Positions 33,406-34,237 of a stretch of DNA of 34,237 nt are shown one piece after another (the first letter of the stretch is position 1; every line of letters starts with the position of its first letter). Under the pieces are notes generated by a model. That model made no database searches. It was given only the letters and a program-made list of their open reading frames with translations, and was not told the origin of the DNA. A program made the translations under genes and the position numbers. Source of the DNA: Bacillota bacterium (GTDB lineage: Bacteria > Bacillota > Clostridia > Saccharofermentanales > Fastidiosipilaceae); contig JASGUU010000055.1 of the NCBI GenBank assembly GCA_030057555.1, positions 1 through 34,237 of the forward strand, read 5' to 3'.

Positions 33406-34237
33406 TGCGCCCCCGCAGTGTGGAGCGCGCCTCCCGCGCCGGCTTCTGTGCCGGTGTGCGCCGGGCCGTCGGCATGGCGCAGAAGCTGATTCAGGATCCG
33501 CCCGGCGAACTCGTCATGTGGGGCGCCCTGATCCATAACGCCCGGGTGGTTTCGGAACTCGAACAGGGCGGCATGCGGGTTGTCGAAGATCTCGCTGAAC
33601 TCCGGGGAGGGGAGACGGTGCTCATCCGCGCGCACGGCATCTCTCCCGCCCTGCGGCGCGCCATTCAGGAGCGCGGCTGCCGGATTGTCGATGCCAGCTG
33701 CCCCTTTGTTCTGAAGATCCATGATCTCGTCTCTGCCGCGGCAGCCGCCGGCAGGCGCGTCTTCGTCACCGGCGATCCCCGGCACCCGGAAGTACAGGGC
33801 ATCGTCGGCGCGGCAGGGGGGGCGGCCACGGTATTGAGTTCGGTCGCCGAGTGCGAAGAACTCGTGCCCTGGCCGGGAGAGGCGGTTCTCGTCAGTCAAA
33901 CGACCTTTTCTGTCGCGACTTTCCGTGAGATTGCCACAATACTCGCCGGACAAATTGCAATGCTTGAGATCTTTGATACAATATGTGAAGCGACTGAAAA
34001 CAGACAGCTGGAAGCTGAGCGTATGGCGGAACGGAACGATGTCATGCTCGTCATCGGAAGCCGTACCAGCTCCAATACGATGAAGCTTGCGGAGGTCTGT
34101 AGAAGCGCGTGCAGGGCGACATATCTGATCGAGGATGCTGATGCTGTCCGGGGGCTGCTGTCCGCGGGTGCTTTCGCCGACAGGCGAATCGGTGTAACCG
34201 CAGGTGCGTCGACACCAGACAGTATGATCTTGGAGGT
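33405..34237 (+). CDS. ispH: 4-hydroxy-3-methylbut-2-enyl diphosphate reductase, 3' end beyond the window
   Basis: The first 277 residues of IspH (LytB), the last enzyme of the MEP isoprenoid pathway, which makes IPP and DMAPP with a [4Fe-4S] cluster. The three cluster cysteines are visible: C15 (RAGFCAGVRRA), C99 (DASCPF) and C194 (DTICEAT). RAHG (75-78), HPE (127-129) and the TAGASTPDSMILE motif at the window end also fit. The reading frame is open to the last base, so the gene is cut. In many Clostridia IspH is fused to ribosomal protein S1 domains; whether that is so here cannot be seen. The ATG at 33405 overlaps the plsC stop by one base. Confidence 0.95.
   Translation, partial: MRPRSVERASRAGFCAGVRRAVGMAQKLIQDPPGELVMWGALIHNARVVSELEQGGMRVVEDLAELRGGETVLIRAHGISPALRRAIQERGCRIVDASCPFVLKIHDLVSAAAAAGRRVFVTGDPRHPEVQGIVGAAGGAATVLSSVAECEELVPWPGEAVLVSQTTFSVATFREIATILAGQIAMLEIFDTICEATENRQLEAERMAERNDVMLVIGSRTSSNTMKLAEVCRSACRATYLIEDADAVRGLLSAGAFADRRIGVTAGASTPDSMILE

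Overview
The window looks like chromosomal DNA from a high-GC member of the Bacillota, most likely class Clostridia. I infer this from content and gene order: spoVG, an ileS preceded by a T-box leader, scpA-scpB next to a site-2 protease, the Clostridia-style run cmk-plsC-ispH, a ComEA-type protein, and AGGAGG-like ribosome binding sites. Coding DNA is strongly GC-biased. The few AT-richer stretches are intergenic or look disturbed. No rRNA, CRISPR array, prophage or intact transposase is visible.

Layout. 1-780: mostly non-coding, with a small zinc-ribbon protein gene and its terminator on the minus strand. 809-8649: one long plus-strand run of housekeeping genes, many overlapping or touching: membrane protein, Lrp/AsnC regulator, aminotransferase, prfB, purH, a nadD-yqeK fusion, rsfS, comEA. 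8804-12681: minus-strand operon of a CydD/CydC-like heterodimeric ABC exporter and a DUF454 membrane protein. Its promoter region, shared with divergent thyA, carries two identical-arm palindromes. 12887-14490: thyA, folA and a tRNA-Pro(CGG) with its own promoter and terminator. 14721-17080: a less GC-rich stretch with a nitrilase-GDPD fusion gene, a broken GNAT acetyltransferase and little else. 17086-21036: spoVG, feoA-feoB, and an orphan zinc-type binding lipoprotein behind a Fur/Zur-like palindrome. 21037-22018: copy 1 of a dispersed repeat with a 71-bp tandem array, then an isoleucine T-box leader. 22019-27473: ileS (type 2), site-2 protease, scpA, scpB. 27511-28469: a 60-bp tandem array and copy 2 of the dispersed repeat. 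28568-31940: a biotin-dependent transcarboxylase-like set (carboxyltransferase, biotin carrier, 5S/OadA-type subunit), the last with an apparent one-base frameshift. 32031 to the end: cmk, plsC, and ispH cut by the window edge.

How the genes work together. Nucleotide and one-carbon metabolism is well represented (purH, thyA, folA, cmk), as are NAD synthesis (nadD), translation (prfB, rsfS, ileS, tRNA-Pro), chromosome segregation (scpAB), iron and zinc acquisition (feoAB and the ZnuA-like lipoprotein), and lipid and isoprenoid synthesis (plsC, ispH). The transcarboxylase-like set would move a carboxyl group between a keto acid and an acyl-CoA, as in propionate-type fermentation.

Most unusual items. 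First, a collinear dispersed intergenic element in two diverged copies with expanded tandem repeats, probably a relic of a mobile element. Second, the nitrilase-GDPD fusion, with a histidine at an expected metal-ligand position. Third, the frameshift in the 5S/OadA gene. Fourth, the paired palindromes flanking the exporter promoter.
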